From an uncultured Marivita sp. (GTDB lineage Bacteria > Pseudomonadota > Alphaproteobacteria > Rhodobacterales > Rhodobacteraceae), in NCBI GenBank assembly GCA_947503115.1, contig CANNCS010000001.1:1-64000 (forward strand): a stretch of 64,000 nt of DNA, written 5' to 3'. Below are positions 53,204 through 62,718 of this stretch, piece after piece. Position numbers and translations under genes: made by a program. The notes beneath the pieces were generated by a model. It saw only the letters and a program-made list of their open reading frames with translations. It was not told the origin of the DNA and did not search any database. Position 1 is the first letter of the stretch, and every line of letters begins with the position of its first letter.

Positions 53204-54070
53204 ATGCGTTACCATAGCGTCAACGATTTGATTTCCCAGAACCCCGGCGCGCTCGCTAAGGGGCCAATTGCATTGGTCTTTGCCGAAGACGCCGTTGAGA
53301 TCGACACAACTGTGCGCCACAATCTGCATCTTGGGTTCAAAACCAATATCCTTTTCATGCCTGCCGAATTTGATCTGGCAAAGGACACCGCGGAACAGGT
53401 CATTCGTGTCGACAATGACATCACCCGGAAGGGCAACCGCGAAGAGATCGTAAATACGCTTATCGCAAGAGCGCCAAGCGTGTGGATGTATGTCTGCTAT
53501 AATGCGGAATACCTGTTCTTCCCATTTTGCGAGACACGCACGATTGGAGAATTGCTGGCATTTCACACAGAAGAACGCCGCGATGCGATGTTGTGTTATG
53601 CGATCGACCTATACGCCGGAGACCTTGATACCTATCCGACCGCGGTCAGCATCGATGATGCGTATATCGACCGGTCCGGGTATTACGCTCTTGGACGCAA
53701 TGATCCGAACACCACCTACCCCAAGGAACGGCAGCTTGATTTCTTTGGCGGGTTGCGGTGGCGATATGAAGAACATGTGCCCCCAGAGCGGCGCAAGATC
53801 GACCGGATCGCTCTTTTCCGGACAAAACCGGGACTTCAGATTCGTTCAGATCACACCTTCAATGACGAAGAATACAACACCTATGCCTGCCCATGGCACC
53901 ACAACTTGACAGCGGCGGTGGCAACGTTCCGAACGGCGAAGGCGTTAAAACGCAATCCGGGATCGGCCTACGAGATCGAGACATTCCGCTGGCACAATTC
54001 GGTGCCTTTCGAATGGCATTCGCGGCAATTGCTGGATCTGGGGCTGATGGAATCCGGGCAGTGGTTCTAA
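53204..54070 (+). CDS. Uncharacterised conserved protein, possibly glycosyltransferase-like
   Basis: A 288-residue soluble protein. It starts MRYHSVNDLISQNPGALAKG, then has IALVFAEDAVEIDTTVRHNL and NILFMPAEFDLAKDTAEQVI, suggesting an alternating beta/alpha fold as in family 2 glycosyltransferases, then a long region with many aromatic residues (YPTAVSIDDAYIDRSGYYAL, ERQLDFFGGLRWRYEEHVPP) and a C-terminal CPWHHNLTAAVATFRTAKAL. No signal peptide or membrane span. AGGA lies six bases ahead of the ATG. I do not recognise the family with certainty; the glycosyltransferase suggestion is weak. Confidence 0.65.
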   Translation: MRYHSVNDLISQNPGALAKGPIALVFAEDAVEIDTTVRHNLHLGFKTNILFMPAEFDLAKDTAEQVIRVDNDITRKGNREEIVNTLIARAPSVWMYVCYNAEYLFFPFCETRTIGELLAFHTEERRDAMLCYAIDLYAGDLDTYPTAVSIDDAYIDRSGYYALGRNDPNTTYPKERQLDFFGGLRWRYEEHVPPERRKIDRIALFRTKPGLQIRSDHTFNDEEYNTYACPWHHNLTAAVATFRTAKALKRNPGSAYEIETFRWHNSVPFEWHSRQLLDLGLMESGQWF

Positions 54071-54133
54071 CCCGCGCCATTCAGCGCCCGGCACATGTAT
54101 ATTATTAGGCCAATCCAAGCGCGTAGGCCCAGC

Positions 54134-54158
54134 CATCGGGTTTAGTAAACACCCGATG
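54134..54158. terminator. Putative bidirectional terminator
   Basis: Perfect 8-bp stem CATCGGGT/ACCCGATG with a 9-base loop, located between convergent genes (53204-54070 and fabI). No long T tract. Confidence 0.45.
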
Positions 54159-54196
54159 TTGGGTGTCATCCGCTCAGGACAGAGTGTCGGGCCGCA

Positions 54197-54988
54197 TCAA
54201 AGATGCTCGTATTGCGGCATGCCCAGAACGTGGAACCCGCCATCGACGCGAACGATCTCGCCTGTGGTGCATGCGCCTGCATCCGAAGCAAGGTACACGG
54301 CCGTCCCACCCACCGCTTCAAGCGTGGCATTTGAACGGAGCGGTGCATTCTGATCGGTGTGCTTGTAGGTTTTGCGCGCACCGCCAATGGCCGCACCGGC
54401 AAGGGTCTTCATCGGGCCGGGGCTGATCGCGTTGACGCGGATCGCTTCGGGGCCAAGATCATTTGCCAGATACCGCACTGAAGCTTCCAACGCGGCCTTG
54501 GCCACACCCATGACGTTGTAGCTTGGCGTCACACGGGTGGAACCCATGTAGGTCAGCGTCAGCAACGTGCCGCCGTTCTCTACCATAAGCGGATGCGCCC
54601 GACGCGCCACGTCGATGAAACTATAAGCTGAAATATCGAGCGAATTCTTGAAGTTGGCACGGCTTGTATTGAGGATGCGCCCCTGCAGTTCGGACTTGTC
54701 AGAAAACGCGATGGCATGGACAAGGAAATCAATCGTGGGCCAACGCGCGCCAAGCTGTTCGAACGCCGCGTCGAGCGAGGCATCATCTGTCACGTCCACA
54801 TCGACCATGAAATCCGACCCAACGCTGGCCGCAAGCGGCTCGAGGCGTTTGCCGAAGGCTTCACCTTGATAGGTGAAGGCAAGCTCTGCCCCTGCCTCGG
54901 CCATCGCCTTGGCAATGCCCCAAGCGATGGAACGTTCATTCGCAACGCCCATGATCAGGCCGCGTTTGCCTTCTAATTGTCCAGTCAT
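54197..54988 (-). CDS. fabI: Enoyl-ACP reductase FabI
   Basis: A 263-residue SDR-type enoyl reductase. NADH-binding GLIMGVANERSIAWGIAKAM; DFLVHAIAFSDKSELQGRIL; catalytic Tyr and Lys in MGSTRVTPSYNVMGVAKAAL; substrate-loop region VNAISPGPMKTLAGAAIGGA. It carries out the last step of each elongation cycle in fatty-acid synthesis. The ATG at 54988 follows a TTG two codons upstream that is less likely. It begins 2 bases after fabB. Confidence 0.95.
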   Translation of the reverse strand: MTGQLEGKRGLIMGVANERSIAWGIAKAMAEAGAELAFTYQGEAFGKRLEPLAASVGSDFMVDVDVTDDASLDAAFEQLGARWPTIDFLVHAIAFSDKSELQGRILNTSRANFKNSLDISAYSFIDVARRAHPLMVENGGTLLTLTYMGSTRVTPSYNVMGVAKAALEASVRYLANDLGPEAIRVNAISPGPMKTLAGAAIGGARKTYKHTDQNAPLRSNATLEAVGGTAVYLASDAGACTTGEIVRVDGGFHVLGMPQYEHL

Positions 54989-54990
54989 TT

Positions 54991-56220
54991 TCAATCCATG
55001 TACTTCGACAACAACATCGACCCGTTGGTGCCGCCAAACCCAAAGGAGTTGGTCATCACTGTATCAAGACCTGCATTTTCCACCAGCGTTGTGGCGATCT
55101 CATCCGGCTTCAACGCCGGATCCAGTGTTTCCACGTTGATCGACGGAATGATGAAATCGTCCCGCAGCGCCAGCAGGCAGTAGATTGACTCTTGCGCGCC
55201 GGTGGCGCCTTGGCTGTGCCCGGTCATGGACTTGGTAGAACTGACGGGCGGAGTGCTTCCCTCACCAAACACGCGCCGCACCGCTTCGATCTCGCCCACG
55301 TCGCCCACGGGCGTGGAAGTGCCATGCGCATTGATGTAGCTGACTTTGCGACCTTCCGGCAGCGACTTGAGAGCGCCGCGCATCGCGCGTTCGCCACCCT
55401 CGCCCGACGGAGCCACCATATCTGCACCGTCCGAGGTGGCCGAGAACCCTGTAACTTCGGCATAGATCGTTGCACCGCGCGCCAACGCCCGCTCGAGCGG
55501 CTCAAGCACCACCATCGCGCCACCGCCTGAGATCACGAATCCGTCACGCCCGGCATCAAAAGCCCGCGACGCTTTCTCGGGGGTGTCATTGTATTTCGAA
55601 GACATGGCGCCCATCGCGTCGAATAGGCAAGACAGTGTCCAATCCAGTTCTTCACCGCCGCCTGCGAACATCACGTCCTGCAACCCCAAGGCCACCTGCT
55701 GGGCCGCCATTCCGATGCAATGCAGCGAAGTCGAACAGGCCGAGGTGATCGAAAAGTTCATGCCCTTAATTTGGTAAGCTGTCGCAAGGTTCGCGCTGAC
55801 CGTCGACGACATGGTTTTCGGCACCGCAAACGGCCCAATCCGCTTGGTCGCGCCAGTTTTCAGCACGGACTGATGTGCGGTCAACATGGCACTTGTCGAC
55901 GGTCCACCCGAACCCGCAATCAGACCGGTCATTGGGTTCACCACCTCGTCCGGTGTCAGACCAGCATCCGCAATCGCCTGCCCCATCGCGATGTGCGCGT
56001 AAGCAGCGCCCGGCCCCATGAAACGAAGCGTTCGCTTGTCCACATGCGCGGACACATCAAGATCGATGGCCCCGGCAATCTGGGACCGGAACCCATGTTC
56101 AGCCATATCGGCATTAGCGGTGATCCCGGACCGGCCTGTTTTCAGGCTCGCGGCCACCTCTTCGGCATTATTCCCAATGGAGGAAACAATTCCCAATCCT
56201 GTCACGACAACACGGCGCAT
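54991..56220 (-). CDS. fabB: Beta-ketoacyl-ACP synthase I
   Basis: A 409-residue ketosynthase. Catalytic Cys in FSITSACSTSLHCIG, His in SYINAHGTSTPVGDVGEI and His in TKSMTGHSQGATGAQESIYC; MRRVVVTGLGIVSSIGNNAE at the N-terminus. With FabA it makes unsaturated fatty acids. AGGAG lies five bases before ATG 56220; GTG 56223 is too close. In most relatives fabB follows fabA directly, but here a plus-strand dddL-like gene lies between them, so fabB-fabI must use a promoter in the 271-base gap or within that gene. Confidence 0.95.
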   Translation of the reverse strand: MRRVVVTGLGIVSSIGNNAEEVAASLKTGRSGITANADMAEHGFRSQIAGAIDLDVSAHVDKRTLRFMGPGAAYAHIAMGQAIADAGLTPDEVVNPMTGLIAGSGGPSTSAMLTAHQSVLKTGATKRIGPFAVPKTMSSTVSANLATAYQIKGMNFSITSACSTSLHCIGMAAQQVALGLQDVMFAGGGEELDWTLSCLFDAMGAMSSKYNDTPEKASRAFDAGRDGFVISGGGAMVVLEPLERALARGATIYAEVTGFSATSDGADMVAPSGEGGERAMRGALKSLPEGRKVSYINAHGTSTPVGDVGEIEAVRRVFGEGSTPPVSSTKSMTGHSQGATGAQESIYCLLALRDDFIIPSINVETLDPALKPDEIATTLVENAGLDTVMTNSFGFGGTNGSMLLSKYMD

Positions 56221-56491
56221 CACGGCTCCTTACAATTGTTGCATGCGTGTGTAGGGGAAGGTGGGGGGAAGGAGCAAGCAGATTGGATGCAAACAAGGCG
56301 ATCCCGATCATTCCAACCATGCTTGCGGAGAACACCGCCAAGCGCCACATATCGGCGCGGATTGGGACCAGATGCAAAAATGTCCACGATTTTCTGGCCG
56401 ATGCTACATTTACAGTGATCTGATCCCTTGCGCCTTATGCGCGGAATCACGACACATCATGCACCCGACACACGGCAACCAGGGATCACAC

Positions 56492-57154
56492 ATGACAGAA
56501 CAACCCCGCCTTCAGGACCGTCCCGACTGGCTATACCTGTTGCGCGACTATTACGAACTCTATCGTCGCTTATCCGCAGGCGGCAGCACTAAGATCCGCA
56601 GCCACCAGAAAACGGTTCGCGATAGTATCAGTCGTGTCATCAAAGCGAATGCCGAGGTTCATGAACACGCGCCTCTGGCCAAACCTGTGACAGCGCATTG
56701 GCGGCGTGCGCTCGACAATGGCCGGATGGAGCGCCACGCGCCCTTCATTCGTGCATTAGAAAGCGTTCAGTCCCATCTGGTCTGGCAATACGGTTATGAA
56801 AAAGTACCCCGTGGGTTGGAACGGAAATACGCCTATGCCGAACTGGTCGGGCCAACCGGGCCGGTGATCACCGACGAGGTAATCCTTGGGCTGGTCCTGT
56901 TTGCCCCGGGATGCACCTATCCGGCACATGCGCATGACGGGATATCCGAAAGCTATATCTGCCTGTCAGGTGCAGTGTCCGAAAACGATCAGGGCGTTTA
57001 TGCTCCGGGATCGCTGATCTTCAACCCACCCGAACAGCGCCACCGCATCACTGTCGCGGATCAAAACCCCGCGCTCTTGTGCTATGCATGGACCGGGGCG
57101 CGCGAAAAGCTGGCGAACCAGAAAATGGTGTTCAGTCGAGGATCAAGGAAATAA
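56492..57154 (+). CDS. dddL: Probable DMSP lyase DddL (cupin)
   Basis: A 220-residue cupin protein matching DddL in architecture. The N-terminal helical half has LLRDYYELYRRLSAGGSTKI, RSHQKTVRDSISRVIKANAE and LVWQYGYEKVPRGLERKYAY; the cupin half has VLFAPGCTYPAHAHDGISES then YICLSGAVSENDQGVYAPGS and PPEQRHRITVADQN. Putative metal ligands are the two His, Glu and Tyr of HAHDGISESY plus the later His of QRHRI. DddL cleaves DMSP to DMS and acrylate. The family call is from pattern memory, so activity needs a test. ATG 56492 follows AGGGA. It is convergent with fabA (11-base gap) and divergent from fabB. Confidence 0.82.
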   Translation: MTEQPRLQDRPDWLYLLRDYYELYRRLSAGGSTKIRSHQKTVRDSISRVIKANAEVHEHAPLAKPVTAHWRRALDNGRMERHAPFIRALESVQSHLVWQYGYEKVPRGLERKYAYAELVGPTGPVITDEVILGLVLFAPGCTYPAHAHDGISESYICLSGAVSENDQGVYAPGSLIFNPPEQRHRITVADQNPALLCYAWTGAREKLANQKMVFSRGSRK

Positions 57155-57165
57155 CGCCTGCGATC

Positions 57166-57675
57166 TTAACTCTCGGACAGCGCGACCTTCATGTCCTTGA
57201 CCTGATAGATAACCTCACCATCGGCCTCTACCCGACCATCCGCGACACCCATGGTCAGACGACGCGTCTGAATCGCCTTAGTGAAGTCGACGTAATAGGT
57301 CAGCATCTTGCGGTCAGGGCGTACCATCCCAGTCAGTTTGACCTCACCAACACCCAGCGCATACCCGCGTCCCTGCCAGCCGCGCCAGCCAAGATTGAAA
57401 CCGGTCAACTGCCAAAGACCGTCAAGCCCAAGACAACCCGGCATGATCGGATTGCCCGGGAAATGGCAATCAAAGAACCAAAGGTCGGGGGTGATGTCGA
57501 ACTCAGCCACGACATGGCCTTTGCCATGCGCCCCACCATCACCCGAGATGTCGGTGATCCGGTCCATCATCAGCATGGGCGGTTCGGGAAGTTGCGCATT
57601 GCCGGGCCCGAAAAGCTCTCCACGCGCGCATTTCAAGAGTTCGTCACGGTCGAAGCTGCGAGGATATTCAGTCAT
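57166..57675 (-). CDS. fabA: 3-hydroxydecanoyl-ACP dehydratase/isomerase FabA
   Basis: A 169-residue hot-dog fold enzyme. Catalytic His and Asp are in [20 protein letters not shown]; also [20 protein letters not shown] and [20 protein letters not shown]. It dehydrates 3-hydroxydecanoyl-ACP and isomerises the product to the cis-3 form, the branch to unsaturated fatty acids. [20 protein letters not shown] at 57675 is the normal start; the longer frame is not conserved. It diverges from irr across 172 bases. Confidence 0.95.
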   Translation of the reverse strand: MTEYPRSFDRDELLKCARGELFGPGNAQLPEPPMLMMDRITDISGDGGAHGKGHVVAEFDITPDLWFFDCHFPGNPIMPGCLGLDGLWQLTGFNLGWRGWQGRGYALGVGEVKLTGMVRPDRKMLTYYVDFTKAIQTRRLTMGVADGRVEADGEVIYQVKDMKVALSES

Positions 57676-57792
57676 GTTCGACAAGGCTCCCGGATTGATA
57701 GGCGAAATCCCGCTTCCTCTATCACCCCCGCTGCCGCGCGTGCAAGCCCACCGCTTTGCAGGGTGTGAGACAAGTTGTTGCAAGAAATTTAT

Positions 57793-57822
57793 TTGAACTG
57801 CGGGCAATTCGCACCCTATATA
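57793..57822 (+). promoter_or_regulatory. Probable sigma-70 promoter of irr
   Basis: TTGAAC at 57793-57798 and TATATA at 57817-57822 with an 18-base spacer, 25 bases before the irr ATG. No Irr-type ICE box was recognised nearby. Confidence 0.45.
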
Positions 57823-57847
57823 CTTGTTGAGAAGGAGCAAATTCGGC

Positions 57848-58264
57848 ATGTCTTCACGATCCATCGACCGCGGAACCGATTGGCTTTCCAAAGGTGGCGT
57901 GCGCCCGACACGGCAGCGCGTGGCCTTGGCGTCATTGCTCGTTGGAGACGGCAAGAACCGCCATGTCACTGCCGAAAGCCTCTTTGCAGCCGCTCAAGAC
58001 ACCGGCGAACAAGTGTCGCTGGCAACAGTCTATAACACGCTTCGTGCTTTCTGCGATGCTGGCTTAATGCAAGAAGTCACTGTCGATGGCGCACGCAGCT
58101 ACTTTGACACCAACACCCATGACCATCCCCATTTCTATTGGGAAGACGACGGGCGGCTGACAGATGCGCCTGCGGACGAGCTTGAGATAGCCCGTATCCC
58201 TGGACCGCCGGACGGCGCAGAAATTTCGAGCGTCAACGTGGTGATCAAACTGCGCCGAACCTGA
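57848..58264 (+). CDS. irr: Iron response regulator Irr (Fur family)
   Basis: A 138-residue Fur-family protein. Winged helix: [40 protein letters not shown] and [20 protein letters not shown]; dimerisation part: [20 protein letters not shown] with several histidines. Irr responds to haem or iron status and represses or activates iron genes in Alphaproteobacteria. The adjacent divergent fabA-fabB-fabI order is conserved in this class, supporting the call. AAGGAG is ten bases before ATG 57848. Confidence 0.9.
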   Translation: MSSRSIDRGTDWLSKGGVRPTRQRVALASLLVGDGKNRHVTAESLFAAAQDTGEQVSLATVYNTLRAFCDAGLMQEVTVDGARSYFDTNTHDHPHFYWEDDGRLTDAPADELEIARIPGPPDGAEISSVNVVIKLRRT

Positions 58265-58594
58265 CGGGTCGCCTGCAGTTTTCTCTGAAGCCAGAAGACT
58301 AAGTCGGCATCATGCGTCTCAAAAAGCATGAGCCATGCGGCTCCGATCCCAACATTTAGCCTTAAACTCTTTCAAGATCGCACCTGCGCGACTCGGAGAC
58401 TACATGGTTCAAGTTGTGCCGTGCACAAGGGCTTGGCCACGCACAGTTTTTCTATTGTGATGTGAAATCTAGCCACGTTGTTCGCTCGTCTTCCAGACCA
58501 CTTCAATTTTCCGAAAACCCGCTCTTTAAAGCCACGTTCACACTTGGCTCGCCATCACTCTCCACGGGGGCGTTTTGGATGAGTGGAGTGGGGC
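58265..58594. other. Intergenic region without a recognised gene
   Basis: 330 bases, more AT-rich than the flanks, with no conserved reading frame. The GGAG before the next gene lies at its end (58585-58588). I see no clear operator or terminator. Confidence 0.5.
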
Positions 58595-61500
58595 ATGGAA
58601 CCCTTGACCGACGTATTCGGAACGCAGACGTCTGCGGCGGGCCTTTCGTTTGGGTTGCGCGGGATAGTGGATTGGAGTGTTCAGCAGCCGTTTTTGGATG
58701 TTTTCAAGACAGCGCGAGCTTGGCATGGGCATACGGAGAGCCAATGGGGCGCCTACATGGGCGACGATCTGGAGGCGATGGGGGTTCTGGATTCCGAGGG
58801 CTGGATCACCGATCTGCCTGCCGGTGTTGACCGGGTCGAGACCTTCCTTCTGACCGAGATGCCTGCAGAGGCGCTGTACACGGCAGGCACCTACCGTCTG
58901 AGCTATGATGGCACGGGCGAGATTTCCGTCCATGGCGCCGAGATCGTATCGCAATCGGATGGTGAGATCTGGTTCGACTACACCCCCACCGGTGAGGGCA
59001 TGGTTGTCGTCTCGATCACCGAGACCGATCCGCAGAACACCGGCGACTACCTGCGCAATATCGAGGTGGTCAAACAGGAATACATCCCCGCCTTCGAGGC
59101 CGGCGCGCTGTTCAACCCGCTCTGGCTCGACGTCATCGGCGACGCCCAGGGGCTGCGCTTCATGGATTGGCAAGAGACCAACAATTCCGAGCTGCAAAGC
59201 TGGGCTGACCGACCCACCGTCGGCACCTACAGCTATGCCGAGGGGGTCCCCCTCGAAGTCATGGTCGCGTTGGCCAATGCCACCGGCACCGAGCCGTGGT
59301 TCAACATCCCCTGGGATGCCGACGAGACCTATATCCGCAATTTCGCAACCTATGTGCGCGACAACCTCGACACCGATCTGCGCGCCCATATCGAGATGTC
59401 CAACGAGGTCTGGAACTGGATGTTCGAACAGGCCCGCGACGCCGCACAGGCCGCCGAAGACCGCTTTGGTGAGGACCTCGGCGATGGCTGGATGCAGGAA
59501 TACGGCGCCCGTTCCGCCGAAATGGCCCGCGTTCTCGACAGTGTCTATGCCGGCGCCGAGGACCAGTTGGTCAAGGTCATCGCGACCCACACCTACTGGC
59601 CCGGTCTCGAAGAGCCCGCGCTGCAGGCTCCGAACTGGCAGGCCCTCAGCCCGGACAACACCGCGCCCTACCTGTCCTTCGACACCTATGCGATCACGGG
59701 CTATTTCGGCAACAGCCTCGGCACCGACGAGAAAGCCCCCGCCGTGCTCGACTGGATCGCCCAAAGCGAGGCACAAGCCCGTCAGGACGCCGCAACTCAG
59801 GGGCTCAGCGGGTCTGCCGCAGACGCCTATATCGCGGCACACCGCTTTGATCTGGCCGAAGACCTGGCAGTGCGTGAACTGCGCGACGGGTCCATCACCG
59901 GCAATGCCGAGGATTCCCTGCAAGGGATGTTCGAACTGTTCGCCTATCACAAGTCGGTCGCCGACGCGCATGGGCTGGATCTGGTGATGTACGAGGGTGG
60001 CACCCATGTGGTCGGCATCGGCCAATGGGTCAACAATGACCTGCTCACCGAGTTCTTCACCCATCTCAACTATTCCGCTGGCATGGGTCAGCTCTACACC
60101 GAGCTGTTCGAGGGCTGGGAAGCCGCCGGCGGCACGCTCTTCAATGTCTTCGTCGATGTCTCCGAACCCAGCCAATGGGGCAGCTGGGGGTCGTTGCGCC
60201 ATCTGCAGGACAGCACCGCGCGACATGACGCCGTGGTAGACTTCATCGACAGCCATCCCGCGCCCGCCACCATGAAAGACGGCATCGACGGAAACGCCGT
60301 CTTCGACATCTCCCCTCCGCCAGTGCCAACACCCGTGGACGAAGACGACGAAAACCCCGCACCAACACCGCAGCCAACACCCGAACCCGAACCAACCCCG
60401 GACCCCACACCGACGCCCGAGCCCACACCGGCCCCGACCCCGGCCCCGCAGCCGACCGCCGAGGTCCGCGAATACGTCTTCGGCAATGATCTCTTCGCCT
60501 GGGGCAACGGCGATTCCGAAGTCTCGGCCCCATACTGGACCGAGATGCTCGCTGAGGCGGCAGGCATCTCTTACGCCACCGCCATCCAGACCGGCATGTT
60601 GACCAGCCATGACGATCTCCCACCGAACCCACATCTGTGGATCAATGGGGTCGATGCATCCTGGGAGCCCGAAAGCGGTCAGAGCTTTGCCGAGGCGGGC
60701 ATCACCCAGATCACCCTCTCGGCGGTCAACTTCGTGCAGGACCAGTCCCCCGACAGCCCTTATTGGCACGAGCCGGCCACCTCGCCGCTCGCCGCTGCGC
60801 TGCAGATCATCGATTGGGCCCAGGCCCGCGCGCCCGGCGCCGCCATCAACATCTACGAAACCTGGCCCGAACTGGACAGCTACCCGCCCAGCCCCCAAGA
60901 CTTCGCCGCCTGGACCGATCTGATGACCGGAGAATGGCATGCCTGGTGGGTCGATCTCACCGAGATGATCCAGCAGGCACGCCCCGATCTGGATGTGCGT
61001 CTGATCAGCGTCGGCACCCAGGTCGCCGACATGCTCGACACGCCCGAACTCGGCCTCTCCGCACTCTCCGCCGAAGACCTCTTCCTCGACAGCGAAGGCC
61101 ACGCAACTCCCTCGCTCTCCTTCCTCGCAGGACTCCTCCACTTCACAACACTCACAGGAAACCAACCCCCGCAAAACATCGAAATCCCAAACTCCATCCA
61201 TCCCGACATCGCTCAAAACTATTCCCAAATCATACAGTGGATCGGGGTCACGGAAGGCCTTGCACTGCCCGCGCCGTTGGTGGACCCGTTTTCCGAAGAG
61301 TCCGGTGGTGGAGACGAAAACAGCGAAGATCTGAGCCCCGGAGCAACTGCGGGTGATGACATGATCCGGCCTGGGGTGGATGATGTTCTGATCAATGGTG
61401 GAAGCGGGTTCGACACCATTATGATGAGCGGAGACCAAGCGGATCATTCGCTGCATTTTTCGGGGAACGCGGTTTGGATTGAGAATCGTGTCGCGGGCGT

Positions 61501-62191
61501 GGGCCCGTTGCAGCTGCGCGACATCGAAAGGATTGAATTCGACAGGGACGTTCAACCGTTCAATGGCGATGGTGTGTCGATCGACTTGTTCGACGGCATG
61601 GCGCAGTTGGAGGGCGACGCGATGGCGGCGCTGACCGAACTTTACATCGCCTATTTCAACCGGGCGCCAGACGCAGTTGGTCTTTATTTCTGGGGCAACC
61701 AGTTGGCCGATGGCCTTGGTCTTGAGGATATTGCCGCGCTGTTTTTCGATCAGCCCGAGACCCGCGCGCTGTATGGTTCGATGGACGACATGTCGGCTTT
61801 CGTAACGGCCGTTTATCAGAATGTATTGGGGCGCATGCCTGATGTGTCTGGTATGGCGTTTTGGTTGGACGCCTTGAACGGGGTCTCTGGCCTTGCGCCC
61901 GAGCGATTCATTCAAGCCATTCTGGATGGGGCGAAAGCTGAAACTGGCAGCGCCGATGACGCGCAGTACCTTGCGAACAAAGTGGCGCTGGGTGGGCATT
62001 TCGCCGTGACGCTTGGCATGTCCGATACAGCCGCAGCACAAACGGTCATGCAGGGGTTTGACGGATCGAACAGCAGCCTTGACGAGGGTTTGGCGCAGGC
62101 AGACGCCCTTTACGCCGATATCGTGAGCGCAGAGACCGACGGGTTCCTGATGCAGCTGGTTGGACTGTCTGATCCGCCCTTTGCGATGTAA
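58595..62191 (+). CDS. Large secreted protein: glycosidase-like, SGNH-like, Ca-binding and DUF4214 modules
   Basis: A 1198-residue acidic protein without Sec signal. Residues 1-165 are beta-rich. About 165-560 is a TIM-barrel-like glycosidase region (TEPWFNIPWDADETYIRNFA, IEMSNEVWNWMFE with the N-E pair typical of clan A acid/base, and LVMYEGGTHVVG as a possible nucleophile). A Pro/Thr linker follows at about 575-620 (repeats of PTP and PTPE). Residues 622-890 look SGNH-hydrolase-like (EYVFGNDLFAWGNGDSEVSA, YWTEMLAEAAGISYATAIQ). RTX-type calcium repeats lie near 915-950 (VLINGGSGFDTIMMSGD), then a DUF4214 domain at 1010-1105 (LTELYIAYFNRAPDAVGLYF, FVTAVYQNVLGRMPDVSGMA). Such proteins are usually type I-secreted. 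Start: GGAG is six bases before this ATG. Confidence 0.75.
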   Translation: MEPLTDVFGTQTSAAGLSFGLRGIVDWSVQQPFLDVFKTARAWHGHTESQWGAYMGDDLEAMGVLDSEGWITDLPAGVDRVETFLLTEMPAEALYTAGTYRLSYDGTGEISVHGAEIVSQSDGEIWFDYTPTGEGMVVVSITETDPQNTGDYLRNIEVVKQEYIPAFEAGALFNPLWLDVIGDAQGLRFMDWQETNNSELQSWADRPTVGTYSYAEGVPLEVMVALANATGTEPWFNIPWDADETYIRNFATYVRDNLDTDLRAHIEMSNEVWNWMFEQARDAAQAAEDRFGEDLGDGWMQEYGARSAEMARVLDSVYAGAEDQLVKVIATHTYWPGLEEPALQAPNWQALSPDNTAPYLSFDTYAITGYFGNSLGTDEKAPAVLDWIAQSEAQARQDAATQGLSGSAADAYIAAHRFDLAEDLAVRELRDGSITGNAEDSLQGMFELFAYHKSVADAHGLDLVMYEGGTHVVGIGQWVNNDLLTEFFTHLNYSAGMGQLYTELFEGWEAAGGTLFNVFVDVSEPSQWGSWGSLRHLQDSTARHDAVVDFIDSHPAPATMKDGIDGNAVFDISPPPVPTPVDEDDENPAPTPQPTPEPEPTPDPTPTPEPTPAPTPAPQPTAEVREYVFGNDLFAWGNGDSEVSAPYWTEMLAEAAGISYATAIQTGMLTSHDDLPPNPHLWINGVDASWEPESGQSFAEAGITQITLSAVNFVQDQSPDSPYWHEPATSPLAAALQIIDWAQARAPGAAINIYETWPELDSYPPSPQDFAAWTDLMTGEWHAWWVDLTEMIQQARPDLDVRLISVGTQVADMLDTPELGLSALSAEDLFLDSEGHATPSLSFLAGLLHFTTLTGNQPPQNIEIPNSIHPDIAQNYSQIIQWIGVTEGLALPAPLVDPFSEESGGGDENSEDLSPGATAGDDMIRPGVDDVLINGGSGFDTIMMSGDQADHSLHFSGNAVWIENRVAGVGPLQLRDIERIEFDRDVQPFNGDGVSIDLFDGMAQLEGDAMAALTELYIAYFNRAPDAVGLYFWGNQLADGLGLEDIAALFFDQPETRALYGSMDDMSAFVTAVYQNVLGRMPDVSGMAFWLDALNGVSGLAPERFIQAILDGAKAETGSADDAQYLANKVALGGHFAVTLGMSDTAAAQTVMQGFDGSNSSLDEGLAQADALYADIVSAETDGFLMQLVGLSDPPFAM

Positions 62192-62439
62192 TGGCCAATC
62201 TCTGGGCGCATCGGCGTACCGCATGTCGGCAAGGCAACACCTGAACGGGAATACATCCACGTATGTATGCATCGGACAAAGGCCTTTCCCACTAAATTGG
62301 GCCGGGCCGCCCAAGTGCCGCCCCGTTCTGGCACCGAGGTCTTAACAACCAGTTTCGCTAAGGCGTGAACTGCGTCGAATTGGGTGCACTTGCACAAAGC
62401 CAATTGATTGGAATCGCAGCTTCTGTGACAATGCCGATC

Positions 62440-62603
62440 GATGGTGGACAGCGTGAGAGCGCTGTCCGAATAGGGAATACGGTGCAATTCCGTGACTGCC
62501 CCCGCAACTGTAAGCGGTAAGTGCTTCGCGCAAGACCACTGGGCTGAATAGCCTGGGAAGGTGCGAGCCGCACGATGACCCGCGAGTCAGGAGACCTGCC
62601 ATC
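62440..62603 (+). promoter_or_regulatory. Cobalamin riboswitch
   Basis: The conserved core is present: GAATAGGGAATACGGTG, CCGTGACTGCCCCCGCAACTG, CACTGG, GGGAAGG and the B12 box GAGTCAGGAGACCTGCC (about 62584-62600). P1 is GATGG (62440-62444) with CCATC (62599-62603), and GACAGCG/CGCTGTC gives P2. AdoCbl binding should lower expression of the downstream genes. The sequence after it has a GCACCGG/CCGGTGC inverted repeat (62630-62636 and 62660-62666) that could be part of the expression platform. Confidence 0.93.
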
Positions 62604-62644
62604 ACATGTGAACTGAACCCGGGCGGGGTGCACCGGAGGTCGAT

Positions 62645-62692
62645 ATGCCTTGCGCCGATCCGGTGCGATACATGAGTGCGACCTCAATGTGA
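62645..62692 (+). CDS. Possible 15-codon leader reading frame
   Basis: ATG at 62645, with GGAGG six bases ahead, encodes MPCADPVRYMSATSM then TGA. It is directly after the cobalamin riboswitch and 26 bases before the next gene, in a different frame. The Shine-Dalgarno lies inside the GCACCGG inverted repeat. It may be a control peptide coupled to the following gene; no product is known. Confidence 0.35.
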   Translation: MPCADPVRYMSATSM

Positions 62693-62718
62693 CCCGTCCT
62701 TGCGCGGAGGGCGCTGAT

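Noticed and set aside
58538..62314. A 1258-codon open frame on the minus strand opposite the large secreted protein
   Set aside because: It mirrors the codon bias of the plus-strand gene, has no domain pattern, and the plus strand has clear domains and a ribosome-binding site.
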